This document shows, in pieces, positions 7,541 through 16,328 of a stretch of DNA of 64,000 bases. Each line of letters starts with the position of its first letter. Position 1 is the first letter of the stretch. Origin of the DNA: Clostridium algoriphilum (GTDB lineage: Bacteria > Bacillota > Clostridia > Clostridiales > Clostridiaceae); NCBI RefSeq assembly GCF_020443705.1, contig NZ_JAIZZK010000014.1, positions 1 to 64,000 of the forward strand, written 5' to 3'. The position numbers and the translations under genes are program-made. The notes beneath the pieces are model-generated. The model did not search any database. It saw only the letters and a program-made list of their open reading frames with translations, and was not told the DNA's origin.

Positions 7541-9295
7541 TCACACCTCCCTAAGTATAATCTTTTTTTCCTCTTTACTAAAGTTAAAATAGTCATATAA
7601 ATAATTTTCGTCTTTCCCCTTAATATCAAACATAACTGGAATACATAATTTCATTAAATTGTTTGGATAATACTCATATGCATCTTCACCTAATTTTTTA
7701 GCAAATGTCTTAAAGTAAAATTCATAGATTTTACTATTCAATAAATATAATAAAAACTCATAAGTATAAGGTACATTTTCTTTTAATGTCAATGCATAAA
7801 CATCTGCACTAAAATAACTTCCTATGTCAAGAGCAAATCTGTTGCTACTTGCTTTAAACGGAAAGATTATTTTTTCCCCTTCAAAAATGTTTTGGTTTCT
7901 TCCCCATTGGAGTTCATACCACTTACGTATACCCCTAATACATTCTCTTCTATTTAATAACTTTTCCTTTTGCTGTTCAATATAAACTATAGCATTATTG
8001 TATTCTTGTGTGTTATGGATCAAATCTGAATATATTATGTAACTATCTTGCCTTAAAACTACATTTTTTTCAATATAACTACTCTTAATCCAAGGCTTTA
8101 TTATATCTTTTTCAATATTTTCTCTTATCGCAATATCATTGCTCACAACAAATGCTTTGTCACACCCTGTTATTATCCCCTGATAGCTATTACATATATT
8201 ACTTAGAGTTGTGATTTTTTTTTGTTCTATTTTATTTATTATGTTTCTCTCTTTTTCATCAATTAAAATCCAACCCTTATCATTTATTTCGTTTTTATTA
8301 AGAAGAAAACTGTTAAACTCATTCCCTTTTTTTAAAAATACACTATCATAAAATTCCTTTTTACTTTTACCCTTTACGTTTATTGGTTTTATAATATTAA
8401 TTTCATTATCCTCATTTTGATAATTTGTAATAAATATAACCAAAGGATCTATTCCAACATTTTTAAATGGTCTTATTCCATAAAAGTCAATAATTTTGTC
8501 TATAGTGCAATCTTCTTTTAAAACCTTCCTCAAATCTTCTCCACTAGGAGATTCTAAAAAGTATCTTGAAGTAATAAAAGTAAGCTTTCCCGTTACATTT
8601 AAGTCTTCTAATGCTTTTTTAAAAAAGCAATAGGATAAATCTCCTTTATCCCTGTACACTTCTTTGTATCTTACTTTTAAATAAGATGCGTATTCGTTAT
8701 CTATAGATTTTTTACCCACATAAGGTGGATTGCCTATAATAATGTCAAATTTAACTTCATTTTCATATAATAGAAAATCCTTATTGAAAATATTACTTGG
8801 CACGTTACATTGACTTAAATCATATAAATCTATTATAAGAATTTTTACAGCTATATCATCAATATCAAAACCATACAGATTATGTGTTATTATGTGCTCA
8901 TCTATGTTTTGAACGTTTAAGTTCATCCCATTATTTTCATTAATTTCATATATATTATTTACATATAATTTTTTAAGGTACTTAAAACAACAAATTAATA
9001 TATTTCCTGTTCCACAAGATGGATCCACAATTTTTATATAAGGATTATTTATTAACTGCTCAACTTTTATTGTATTTTCTATCATATACATGGTTATAGG
9101 TTCTGGAGTGTACACTGTTCCTTTTTCTTTATTATTTTTTATAAACTCATAATAAACTTCACCAAAGCTTCTTTTTTGCGATACTTCTATTTCTCTTTTA
9201 TAATTTACTAAAGCAATGCTCTTAAAAACATCGTCGATTGGACTTAGAATAATATTATATAATTCACAGATTTTCTGTTTTAACATCTCAAGCAT
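7541..9295 (-). CDS. CamA-like orphan N6-adenine DNA methyltransferase
   Basis: A 584-residue gamma-type adenine methyltransferase with a TaqI/Eco57I-like target-recognition half. The SAM motif is DPSCGTGN (91-98) and the catalytic motif is NPPY (189-192). The C-terminal half shares with Clostridioides difficile CamA, as I remember its sequence, the stretches YQGIITGCDKAF, NRREC..GIRKWYELQWGR, NRFA(L/I)D and SADVY, and the length is close (CamA is 577). CamA methylates the last A of CAAAAA and affects sporulation and colonisation. No restriction endonuclease or specificity subunit is adjacent, so it looks solitary. Whether it has the CamA target is inference. The start at 9295 follows GGGAG. 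Confidence 0.87.
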   Translation of the reverse strand: MLEMLKQKICELYNIILSPIDDVFKSIALVNYKREIEVSQKRSFGEVYYEFIKNNKEKGTVYTPEPITMYMIENTIKVEQLINNPYIKIVDPSCGTGNILICCFKYLKKLYVNNIYEINENNGMNLNVQNIDEHIITHNLYGFDIDDIAVKILIIDLYDLSQCNVPSNIFNKDFLLYENEVKFDIIIGNPPYVGKKSIDNEYASYLKVRYKEVYRDKGDLSYCFFKKALEDLNVTGKLTFITSRYFLESPSGEDLRKVLKEDCTIDKIIDFYGIRPFKNVGIDPLVIFITNYQNEDNEINIIKPINVKGKSKKEFYDSVFLKKGNEFNSFLLNKNEINDKGWILIDEKERNIINKIEQKKITTLSNICNSYQGIITGCDKAFVVSNDIAIRENIEKDIIKPWIKSSYIEKNVVLRQDSYIIYSDLIHNTQEYNNAIVYIEQQKEKLLNRRECIRGIRKWYELQWGRNQNIFEGEKIIFPFKASSNRFALDIGSYFSADVYALTLKENVPYTYEFLLYLLNSKIYEFYFKTFAKKLGEDAYEYYPNNLMKLCIPVMFDIKGKDENYLYDYFNFSKEEKKIILREV

Positions 9296-9424
9296 TTATT
9301 ATCTCCCACCTATGTAACTATAAATAAAGCTTAGTTATAGTTATATTAATATATACAGTTCATATGTTTTATCTACACATAATTTTTATTTTCACTTTAC
9401 TTGAAAAGTCTTTTAAATTATGAC

Positions 9425-10060
9425 TTACATATTTTCATCAACAATAACTAATATTTCATCCCTTTTTACTCTACCCTGTTTCACTAATTCTGTGCATATT
9501 GCTTTAATTTCTTCTTTATGAGTTTCATCTTTGATACTGGAGAGATTAATTTTAACATTAAGTATTGCACTTTCAATAGACGCTTGAAGCATTAATGCTG
9601 ACACCCCCGCATCAGAAATCGCGTTTTTGTTACCTAATTGTGCAGCTACTTTAACATACTCATATATTTTATATGCTTCCTTTGCAACACTTAAAGGAAT
9701 TTGTAATGCTTTTAGGTAGCCTTCTTGAATTCTAATACTTCGAACCTTCTTTTCGTCGTTACTTTCCTTTGGAAGTTTAAAAGCTGACATGAGACTTAAA
9801 AAATACTCTGTATCTTTATTCATTAGTTCTATAAATTTATCCTGATTTTTAAGGCATAGGTCTAAATTTTTTATAACAATTGTTTTGTCTTCATCGCTGT
9901 ATTCATTATATGCCTTCTTACCCACTGTTAAATTGAACACCATAGAACCTAAGGCAGTAGCTAATGATGCTCCTAGTGCTGCAACACTTCCACCTCCTGG
10001 CGCAGGTGAATTGGATCCTAACTCAGTAATAAATAGTCTAACTGTTTTTTCATCTAACAT
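9425..10060 (-). CDS. formimidoyl-THF cyclodeaminase / methenyl-THF cyclohydrolase family
   Basis: A 211-residue all-helical protein of the FTCD C-terminal (FchA) family. The diagnostic N-terminal loop SPAPGGGSVAAL is present. It converts 5-formimidoyl-tetrahydrofolate to methenyl-THF and ammonia, the step after glutamate formimidoyltransferase, or acts as a methenyl-THF cyclohydrolase. Placement behind hutH, ftcD-N and hutI supports the first role. It is separated from hutI by about 150 bases containing a possible promoter, so it may also be expressed alone. Confidence 0.88.
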   Translation of the reverse strand: MLDEKTVRLFITELGSNSPAPGGGSVAALGASLATALGSMVFNLTVGKKAYNEYSDEDKTIVIKNLDLCLKNQDKFIELMNKDTEYFLSLMSAFKLPKESNDEKKVRSIRIQEGYLKALQIPLSVAKEAYKIYEYVKVAAQLGNKNAISDAGVSALMLQASIESAILNVKINLSSIKDETHKEEIKAICTELVKQGRVKRDEILVIVDENM

Positions 10061-10166
10061 ATGTTATAATCTCCTTCTTACATATAATATACTTCTCTAA
10101 AAATTGCACTTATTGTTCATAATACAAATGCTTTATATTTTATATCCTAATAACAGTACTAATTAT

Positions 10167-10195
10167 ATTATTAAACTTAATTTATCCATTGTCAA
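10167..10195 (-). promoter_or_regulatory. possible promoter for the cyclodeaminase gene
   Basis: On the minus strand a consensus TTGACA (10190-10195) is followed after 17 bases by AATAAT (10167-10172). It lies between hutI and the cyclodeaminase gene, about 110 bases before the start. The -10 is only fair. Confidence 0.35.
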
Positions 10196-10209
10196 TATAG
10201 TATCTAAAT

Positions 10210-11454
10210 TTAATTTTGCACTACAATTTCGCCATTTTTTATTACTACTTCTACAGCATTTACTCCAAAATGATATATTAAATAATTTAGACTTTTACTA
10301 TTAAAAATTACTATATCCGCTTTCTTTCCAACCTCAATGCTCCCTATTTGTTTTTCTCTTCCTATAGCACAAGCTGCATTTATTGTCATCGCATTGATAA
10401 TCTCTTCTGGAAACATTTTCATGCCAAAACAAGCAAATGTCATAACCGTTTGTAATGACTCTGTAGGCGAAGTACCCGGATTACAATCTGTTGCTAAGGA
10501 TACAGTAACTCCTTGATCTATCATCTTTCTAGCATTAGCAAAATTGTTTAACATTAGATAAAATGAAGTTGAGGGTAATAAAACTGCCACTACATCATTT
10601 TCTGCTAAAGCCGCTATCCCGTCGTCTGTGGTTGCAACCAAATGTTCTGCAGATATAGCTTTTAGTTCACCTGCAAGTTCAGCACCCTTAATTGTTTCCA
10701 CTTCATCTGCATGGATTTTTATCTTTAATCCAAACTTTTGTCCAGATTGTAATATACGTCTACTCTCTGCTACAGAAAAAACTCCTTTTTCACAGAAACA
10801 ATCAATAAACTCCGCAAGTTTGTTCCTACTTATATATGGAATCATATTATTAATTAAATCTTCAATATAACCTTCCCGATCCATTTTGTATTCCTTTGGT
10901 ATTGCATGGGCTCCCATAAATGTAGATACAACGTCTATAGGATGTGATTCATTTAGCATTTTGTTTACCTTAAGAATTTTAACCTCTGTTTGTAAATCAA
11001 GACCATACCCTGATTTACTTTCAACAGTAGTAGTTCCATGTTTAAGCATTATATCTAACCTTTTTTTACTTTCCTTCATAAGCTGGTCCATTTTAATACT
11101 CCTAGTATTATCTACTGTACTTTGTATTCCACCACCGCTGTTTAATATTTCAATATAACCTACCTTATTTAGCTTCAAAGGTAATTCTTTTTCTCTAGAA
11201 CCTGCATATACAACATGTGTATGCGGGTCAATTAGTCCAGGTGTAACTGTTTTAAAACGCCCGTCTAGGATTATGCTGTCACACGTTATATATTCTTTGT
11301 ACCCCTCTCCTTCGCCCAGAGCTTTGATTCTGTCATTTTCAATGATTAAATATGCATTTTCTTTGATTTTTGCATCCTTCATCTCTTGACCTTTTTTCCT
11401 ATAACTTCCACTACAAGTAACTAGACACTCAATATTTTTTATTACGATAGCCAA
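10210..11454 (-). CDS. hutI: imidazolonepropionase
   Basis: A 414-residue amidohydrolase that opens 4-imidazolone-5-propionate to N-formimidoyl-glutamate in histidine breakdown. Metal-binding motif HTHVVYAGSRE (about 78-88), later metal histidines in HADEVET and SAEHL, and the conserved aspartate in SLATDCNPGTSPT are all visible. Length fits the family. It lies between ftcD-N and the cyclodeaminase gene on the same strand, 25 bases after ftcD-N, consistent with one operon. Confidence 0.95.
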   Translation of the reverse strand: MAIVIKNIECLVTCSGSYRKKGQEMKDAKIKENAYLIIENDRIKALGEGEGYKEYITCDSIILDGRFKTVTPGLIDPHTHVVYAGSREKELPLKLNKVGYIEILNSGGGIQSTVDNTRSIKMDQLMKESKKRLDIMLKHGTTTVESKSGYGLDLQTEVKILKVNKMLNESHPIDVVSTFMGAHAIPKEYKMDREGYIEDLINNMIPYISRNKLAEFIDCFCEKGVFSVAESRRILQSGQKFGLKIKIHADEVETIKGAELAGELKAISAEHLVATTDDGIAALAENDVVAVLLPSTSFYLMLNNFANARKMIDQGVTVSLATDCNPGTSPTESLQTVMTFACFGMKMFPEEIINAMTINAACAIGREKQIGSIEVGKKADIVIFNSKSLNYLIYHFGVNAVEVVIKNGEIVVQN

Positions 11455-11479
11455 CTTTTTCCTCCATTCTATATTAATC

Positions 11480-12376
11480 TTATTCCCAAATTCTCTTTTC
11501 CAATATTTGATTCATTGAAAAGTCTTCTATTTGTAAATAGTACTGAGCACTTTGTATTAAGGCATCCATTGGTAGTAGTCCGATAACTTCACTTCCGATT
11601 ACGGGAACGCCATAACGTTTTGCCTCCATTTTTACCATTTCAAATGCTTTATATACTCCCGTTTTTTCATAGTTCACTAAATTCATAGACACTTGGACTA
11701 TATTTCTGTCTTCAAGTTTTACCCCCATAGCTTTTACGAATCTTAGACCTCCTCCAATATTCCTAACACCTCTCGCAATTTTATCAGCAATTTCAAGATT
11801 ATCAGTGCTTAGATTCACATTAAAGGCTACTAGTGGAACTCTCGCGCCAATTGCAACGCAACCAGCTTTTGCATTCATTTTAGCTCTGCCATAATCTGGT
11901 ATCCATTTAACTTCTTTTATTTTTTCAAAGAATCCTTCATATTGCCCCTTTCTTATTGCAGCTAAGTTTTCTCTGTAAGCTACCGATGCTGCTTTTTCAT
12001 ACAAATACACGGGCACATCAAATTTAATTGATATTTCACTACCCACCCTCTTCGCTAATTCAACACATTCATCCATAGTTACATCACTAATTGGCACAAA
12101 AGGTACTACGTCTAAAGCTCCCATTCTAGGGTGTGCACCTTCTTGACACCTCATATCAATTGAATTATATACTTCTGATGCCATTGCTAAAATCGCTTCT
12201 TCTACTTTCTCTGGTTCACCCAAAAAGGTAACAACAGTTCTATTATGATCACTATCTGATGAATAATCTAATAATTTTATTCCACTTATGCATTTAACTG
12301 CATCAACAATTTTTTCAATTACCTCTTTGTTTCTTCCCTCACTAAAATTAGGTACACATTCAACTATTCTTGCCAT
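11480..12376 (-). CDS. ftcD: glutamate formimidoyltransferase (FTCD N-terminal type)
   Basis: A 298-residue stand-alone formimidoyltransferase that moves the formimino group of N-formimidoyl-glutamate to tetrahydrofolate. The start VECVPNFSEGRN, the stretch DSDHNRTVVTF and GAHPRMGALDVVPF are typical. In animals it is fused to the cyclodeaminase; here the two are separate genes in the same cluster. It follows hutH by 37 bases. Confidence 0.94.
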   Translation of the reverse strand: MARIVECVPNFSEGRNKEVIEKIVDAVKCISGIKLLDYSSDSDHNRTVVTFLGEPEKVEEAILAMASEVYNSIDMRCQEGAHPRMGALDVVPFVPISDVTMDECVELAKRVGSEISIKFDVPVYLYEKAASVAYRENLAAIRKGQYEGFFEKIKEVKWIPDYGRAKMNAKAGCVAIGARVPLVAFNVNLSTDNLEIADKIARGVRNIGGGLRFVKAMGVKLEDRNIVQVSMNLVNYEKTGVYKAFEMVKMEAKRYGVPVIGSEVIGLLPMDALIQSAQYYLQIEDFSMNQILEKRIWE

Positions 12377-12413
12377 TGTCTTTTTCCCTCCACTAATTTT
12401 TTTATTACGGCGT

Positions 12414-13937
12414 CTACACCAGTACCTTTACCTTTTGTTCTACACTCTCCAATATAGATCCATCCTTAATTAAATTAGTAACCTTGTCTAATTCAATATA
12501 CATAATCTTATCTCTCTCAATAAACTCTACATATCTGCGTACAACCTCATAGGCTGCCTTTGTACCTAGCCCTAAAGTATAACCGACTCTAAAATCTATA
12601 GCTTGACACGCTGCCATAATTTCAGTTGCCAGTACCCTTTGAACATTTTCAATAATATCTCTACCTTTTCTAGCTGCTATTGTTCCCATACTTACGTGAT
12701 CTTCTTGGTTTGCGGAAGATGGGATAGAGTCAACTGATGCTGGATGTGCTAAAATCTTATTCTCAGACACAAGTGCTGCAGCCGCATATTGAGTTATCAT
12801 GAATCCAGAATTTAACCCACCTTCTTTTACTAAGAAAGCTGGTAAATCATTTAGTTGGTAATTAATAAGTCTCTCTAATCTTCTTTCTGAAATACTAGCA
12901 ATTTCAGCCATAGCTATCCCTAAAAAGTCAAAACTTAACGCCATAGGTTGCCCATGAAAATTACCTCCAGAAATAACATCCCCTTCTTCTGTAACTATTG
13001 GATTATCAGTAACTGAATTAATTTCAATTTCAACTTTATTTTTCACATACTCTACTGCATCCTTGCTTGCACCATGGACTTGAGGTATACATCTTAATGA
13101 ATAGGCATCCTGAACTCTTATCTCCCCTTGGTTTGTTATAAAAGTGCTTCCTTTAGTAAGGTTCAAAATGTTTTTAGCAGTATCGATTTGACCTTTATGA
13201 GGCCTTATGCTGTGTGTTCTTGGATCAAAGGCATCTTTTACACCCCTTAGCGCTTCTAGACTTAATGCTGCTGCAATGTCACTTATCTTTAATAAATTAA
13301 TACTATCATATACGGCTAATACACCCACTGCAGTCATAACTTGGGTCCCATTTATAAGCGCCAAACCTTCTTTTGCTATAAGCTCAACAATATTTATGCC
13401 TGCCTTCTTCATAGCTTCACTACCTTTTAAAACTTCACCATTGTACTCTGCCTCTCCCTCTCCAATCATTACAAGCACCATATGGGACAATGGTGCTAAA
13501 TCTCCTGATGCACCAAGCGATCCCTTTTCAGGAACTATTGGATTAACGCCTTTATTAATCATTTCTATTAAAGTTTTTAGTGTACTTAGCCTTATCCCAG
13601 AGTATCCTTTTGAAAGAGCATTTGCCCTTAATAACATTATAGTTTTTACAATTTCCCTTGAAAAACTTTTTCCAGTTCCACAAGCATGAGAAATTATTAG
13701 ATTTCGTTGTAATTTCTTACAGTCATCCCCTGATATTGTTACATCACTAAATTTACCAAAGCCAGTTGTAATACCATAAATCACTCTATTATTACCCACT
13801 ATTTCATCTACAATAGATCTAGATTTAATAACTCTTTGTTCCGCTTCCATTGTTAATTCAACCTTATAACCTTGCCTCGCAACCATAGCTATTTCCTCTA
13901 AAGTAAGATTATTTCCATTAATTTGTATTGTTGTCAT
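12414..13937 (-). CDS. hutH: histidine ammonia-lyase
   Basis: A 507-residue lyase that removes ammonia from histidine to give urocanate. The self-formed MIO cofactor triad Ala-Ser-Gly is at about 143-145 in GSLGASGDLAPLSH. Other active-site stretches (YGITTGFG, GNFHGQPM, SSANQEDHVSMG) are intact. It is the first gene of the operon; a GGACGGAGG site precedes the ATG. The next step, urocanase (hutU), is not in this window. Confidence 0.97.
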   Translation of the reverse strand: MTTIQINGNNLTLEEIAMVARQGYKVELTMEAEQRVIKSRSIVDEIVGNNRVIYGITTGFGKFSDVTISGDDCKKLQRNLIISHACGTGKSFSREIVKTIMLLRANALSKGYSGIRLSTLKTLIEMINKGVNPIVPEKGSLGASGDLAPLSHMVLVMIGEGEAEYNGEVLKGSEAMKKAGINIVELIAKEGLALINGTQVMTAVGVLAVYDSINLLKISDIAAALSLEALRGVKDAFDPRTHSIRPHKGQIDTAKNILNLTKGSTFITNQGEIRVQDAYSLRCIPQVHGASKDAVEYVKNKVEIEINSVTDNPIVTEEGDVISGGNFHGQPMALSFDFLGIAMAEIASISERRLERLINYQLNDLPAFLVKEGGLNSGFMITQYAAAALVSENKILAHPASVDSIPSSANQEDHVSMGTIAARKGRDIIENVQRVLATEIMAACQAIDFRVGYTLGLGTKAAYEVVRRYVEFIERDKIMYIELDKVTNLIKDGSILESVEQKVKVLV

Positions 13938-14198
13938 AATTTCTTCCTCCGTCCTTTAAAATGCATTCAATACTACTAATATTCTTTATAATCTTCCAAT
14001 AACCCTCCTAAAAAGGCAACATTGAATATTGCGAATATTTTTAATTCGTTAATACATTACTAAGGTAAACTGTTATAAGTTTATTATGCCTCCTAAAAGT
14101 TGATTAATATGCATATTCTTTTTAATGACTCATATTATAGTTTATGAGTGCTTTTTATGATTGAATATAAATCTTGAATTTGTAAAGGGGAGATTTAC

Positions 14199-14363
14199 AT
14201 GAAAAAAGATGGTATTGACCCAGACATCGCAAACCGGGATCTTTTCAATACACTTTCAAAGGGTAAAACAGTCGAATAAGAGTTATGTGTTCAAATTATA
14301 GAAATAGAAGATGAAGACAAATTTGATTTTGATCCTTTAGATGATACAAAAATTTGGCCATAG
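14199..14363 (+). pseudogene. remnant of a heme catalase
   Basis: After a good ribosome site (AAGGGGA) an ATG opens a frame that reads DGIDPDIANRDLFNTLSKGK, meets a TAA at 14277, and continues in the same frame with ELCVQI and FDFDPLDDTKIWP before a TAG at 14361. These match consecutive internal parts of clade-type catalases (PDYAQRDLFNAI..., then NPFDLTKVWP), from roughly the middle of a catalase. The 5' part with the catalytic His/Asn and the 3' part with the heme Tyr are absent. So this is a deletion-scarred catalase relic, not a small gene. A terminator follows directly. Confidence 0.75.
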
Positions 14364-14378
14364 GGTAAATCTAGTAAA

Positions 14379-14426
14379 ACCCCACTATAGGCTCAATATT
14401 AATTGAAATTAAGCCTATAGTAGGGT
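14379..14426. terminator. rho-independent terminator, bidirectional
   Basis: ACCCCACTATAGGCT pairs with AGCCTATAGTAGGGT across an 18-base loop; the stem has 15 pairs, one of them G-U. T-rich sequence follows on both sides. It ends the catalase remnant on the plus strand and the DMT transporter gene on the minus strand. Confidence 0.8.
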
Positions 14427-14528
14427 CTATTATTTTAGATATTTCTAAAACAGATAAAATATTCAATATAAACTCAAATGCATTCCTAGAAGTGATATTT
14501 ATATGAAAAAAGATTATGTAATACCTAA

Positions 14529-15389
14529 TCATTCTTTTGTTAATATAACAACCGACATTACAATCATTATACTTCCAATAATAATCCTAAACGAAATAGG
14601 CTCCCCTAAAATTAACGTTCCCATTAACAACCCAACTATAGGTTCAATTGTACTAAAAATTGAAGCTTTGGAGGGGCCTATTATTCTAACTCCTTCTAAA
14701 AATGCCATTAAAGCAACTACTGTAGATATACATGCTAATAATAATATTGCCACAAGTGCATAAAAAGAAATATGTATATTAAAATTGCTTGTAGTGTTTG
14801 CTGCTATAAACATTACAACAGCTGATGCGCAAGAAATATAAAAGGTTAACACATAACTGTTTATATTTTTAAATTCTTTATGAGATGCTCCTAGCACATA
14901 TAACGAATATAGCAATGCAGCTATACCTGCAAGTATTATTCCCTTTAAATTAAAAGTGACACTTGCCCTATCAATCAAAATGTAAATGCCTATTAAGGAA
15001 ATTATCAAAGAGGTTAATTTTCTAGGGTATATCTTTTCTTTATAAATTACATAAGACAATAAAGTAACAATAGATGGATATGTAAAGAAAATCATACTAG
15101 CCATTCCAATACTTATATAATTATAGGACAAAAATAAACTTGAGGTCGTAAATGTAAATCCGAACACTCCTATAATTAATACTAAAATCAATTGCTTTTT
15201 AGGTAACTTCAAAGAAATACTTTTAGATTTTAAATAATAGAAAAGCATGATAGCTGCAAAAAAGAATCTAAGGAATAATGTGGTGTATGTATTTGCTCCT
15301 CCTCTATATGACAACTTAGCGAGTATGGGCATAATACCAAAAGCACTGGCAGATAAAATAATATAAAAAATTCCTTTTGTCTTTTCCAT
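14529..15389 (-). CDS. EamA/DMT-family transporter
   Basis: A 286-residue integral membrane protein with about ten hydrophobic helices and two EamA repeats, typical of drug/metabolite transporters. The late stretch GPSKASIFSTIEPIVGLLMG is characteristic of the second repeat. Start at 15389 is set by AGGAGG; the longer reading from 15419 lacks a site. Substrate cannot be told from the sequence, and the neighbours give no hint. Confidence 0.88.
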   Translation of the reverse strand: MEKTKGIFYIILSASAFGIMPILAKLSYRGGANTYTTLFLRFFFAAIMLFYYLKSKSISLKLPKKQLILVLIIGVFGFTFTTSSLFLSYNYISIGMASMIFFTYPSIVTLLSYVIYKEKIYPRKLTSLIISLIGIYILIDRASVTFNLKGIILAGIAALLYSLYVLGASHKEFKNINSYVLTFYISCASAVVMFIAANTTSNFNIHISFYALVAILLLACISTVVALMAFLEGVRIIGPSKASIFSTIEPIVGLLMGTLILGEPISFRIIIGSIMIVMSVVILTKE

Positions 15390-15678
15390 AGTACTCCTCC
15401 TTGTTTTAATATAAAACACACGAAAATAAATAATAATGTTTTATTTGCTACTAAAATTGTACCATCTTTATGTTAATTTTTCATCATTTAAATATAAATT
15501 TTACAAATAATTAAGTATAATATTTTAAGGCTACGTTATATAACTTTTACAATAACAGCTTTTATTTATTTCTGATTAATTTTCTATACCGTAAAATAAA
15601 GATTGTTATATATAGTTTGTTACTATAAACAATACAATTTTTACTAGTGCTAAATATATTTATATTCAAAAAATAAAT
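15390..15678. other. A+T-rich intergenic region, nothing recognised
   Basis: Between the DMT transporter start and the terminator of the nitroreductase gene. It must hold the transporter promoter, but I see no clear -35/-10 pair, no coding frame of note and no structured element. Confidence 0.5.
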
Positions 15679-15704
15679 AAAACACCTATAAATATAGGTG
15701 TTTT
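15679..15704. terminator. rho-independent terminator of the nitroreductase gene
   Basis: AAAACACCTATA and TATAGGTGTTTT form a perfect 12-pair stem with a two-base spacer and flanking T-runs on both strands. Confidence 0.8.
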
Positions 15705-15724
15705 ATTTTATCCTAAAACCCAAA

Positions 15725-16276
15725 TTATTTTGTGCTATCATTATATGCATTATCCCAAGTGTTTGAAAATACAAAATCTTTTATTGGTTTTTTATCATAG
15801 TGCTCTTTACTTTCTGCAATTTCTCCTATTGGAGTTATAGCAACTACTTTGTAGTTTTGTGGAATTGATAAGGCTTTTTTAATTATATCTTCATTAACTG
15901 CTGCAATCCAACAAGTTCCATAACCCTCATTAGTAGCTGATAAAACAAGATGCTCCATAGCTATTGCACTATCTACTAAATAATATTCTTTGTTTTCTAC
16001 TTCTCCAGACGCATTAGGGTCTGCTACTATAACTGCTGTCATTGGCGCATCAAGTATTGACTGCGCTGCAGCATTATCCTTATTCATTATAGATTTAGAA
16101 ATTTGTTCTAGTTCTTTTTTTTCATCAACCAAAATAAATTTGTATGAAGTACTATTTTTCCATGATGGTGACATCATAGCTGCATTAATCATTCTAGCTA
16201 ATTTCTCTGCACTTACTGGTGTATTTTTAAATTTCTTAATACTTTTTCTACCTTTAACTACATCATAAAATTCCAT
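15725..16276 (-). CDS. nitroreductase-family FMN oxidoreductase
   Basis: A 183-residue NAD(P)H-dependent flavoprotein. N-terminal FYDVVKGRKSIKKF carries the usual Arg-Lys FMN phosphate contacts, and GYGTCWIAAVNED lies before the C-terminal half, as in small clostridial nitroreductases. Start at 16276 follows AAGGAG. It is a single gene between two unrelated units; natural substrate unknown. Confidence 0.9.
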   Translation of the reverse strand: MEFYDVVKGRKSIKKFKNTPVSAEKLARMINAAMMSPSWKNSTSYKFILVDEKKELEQISKSIMNKDNAAAQSILDAPMTAVIVADPNASGEVENKEYYLVDSAIAMEHLVLSATNEGYGTCWIAAVNEDIIKKALSIPQNYKVVAITPIGEIAESKEHYDKKPIKDFVFSNTWDNAYNDSTK

Positions 16277-16328
16277 ATAACACACTCCTTTAATCTTAGT
16301 ATGTGTAATTTTTGGCTAAACAATGTAG

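Noticed and set aside
7541-9295. Part of a type I or type IIG restriction-modification system
   Set aside because: No nuclease motif of the PD-(D/E)xK type is seen at the N-terminus and no hsdR, hsdS or endonuclease gene is adjacent.
13207-13689. Plus-strand open frame of 160 codons opposite hutH
   Set aside because: hutH is full length with all motifs on the other strand; the opposite frame is a by-product of its codon use.
14025-14039. AATATT-GCG-AATATT dyad upstream of hutH as a regulator site
   Set aside because: Each arm is itself palindromic and A+T-rich, so the dyad is expected by chance here; no second copy supports it.
14199-14278. A genuine 26-codon small gene
   Set aside because: It has a good start site, but its sequence matches the inside of catalase and continues in frame past the stop.
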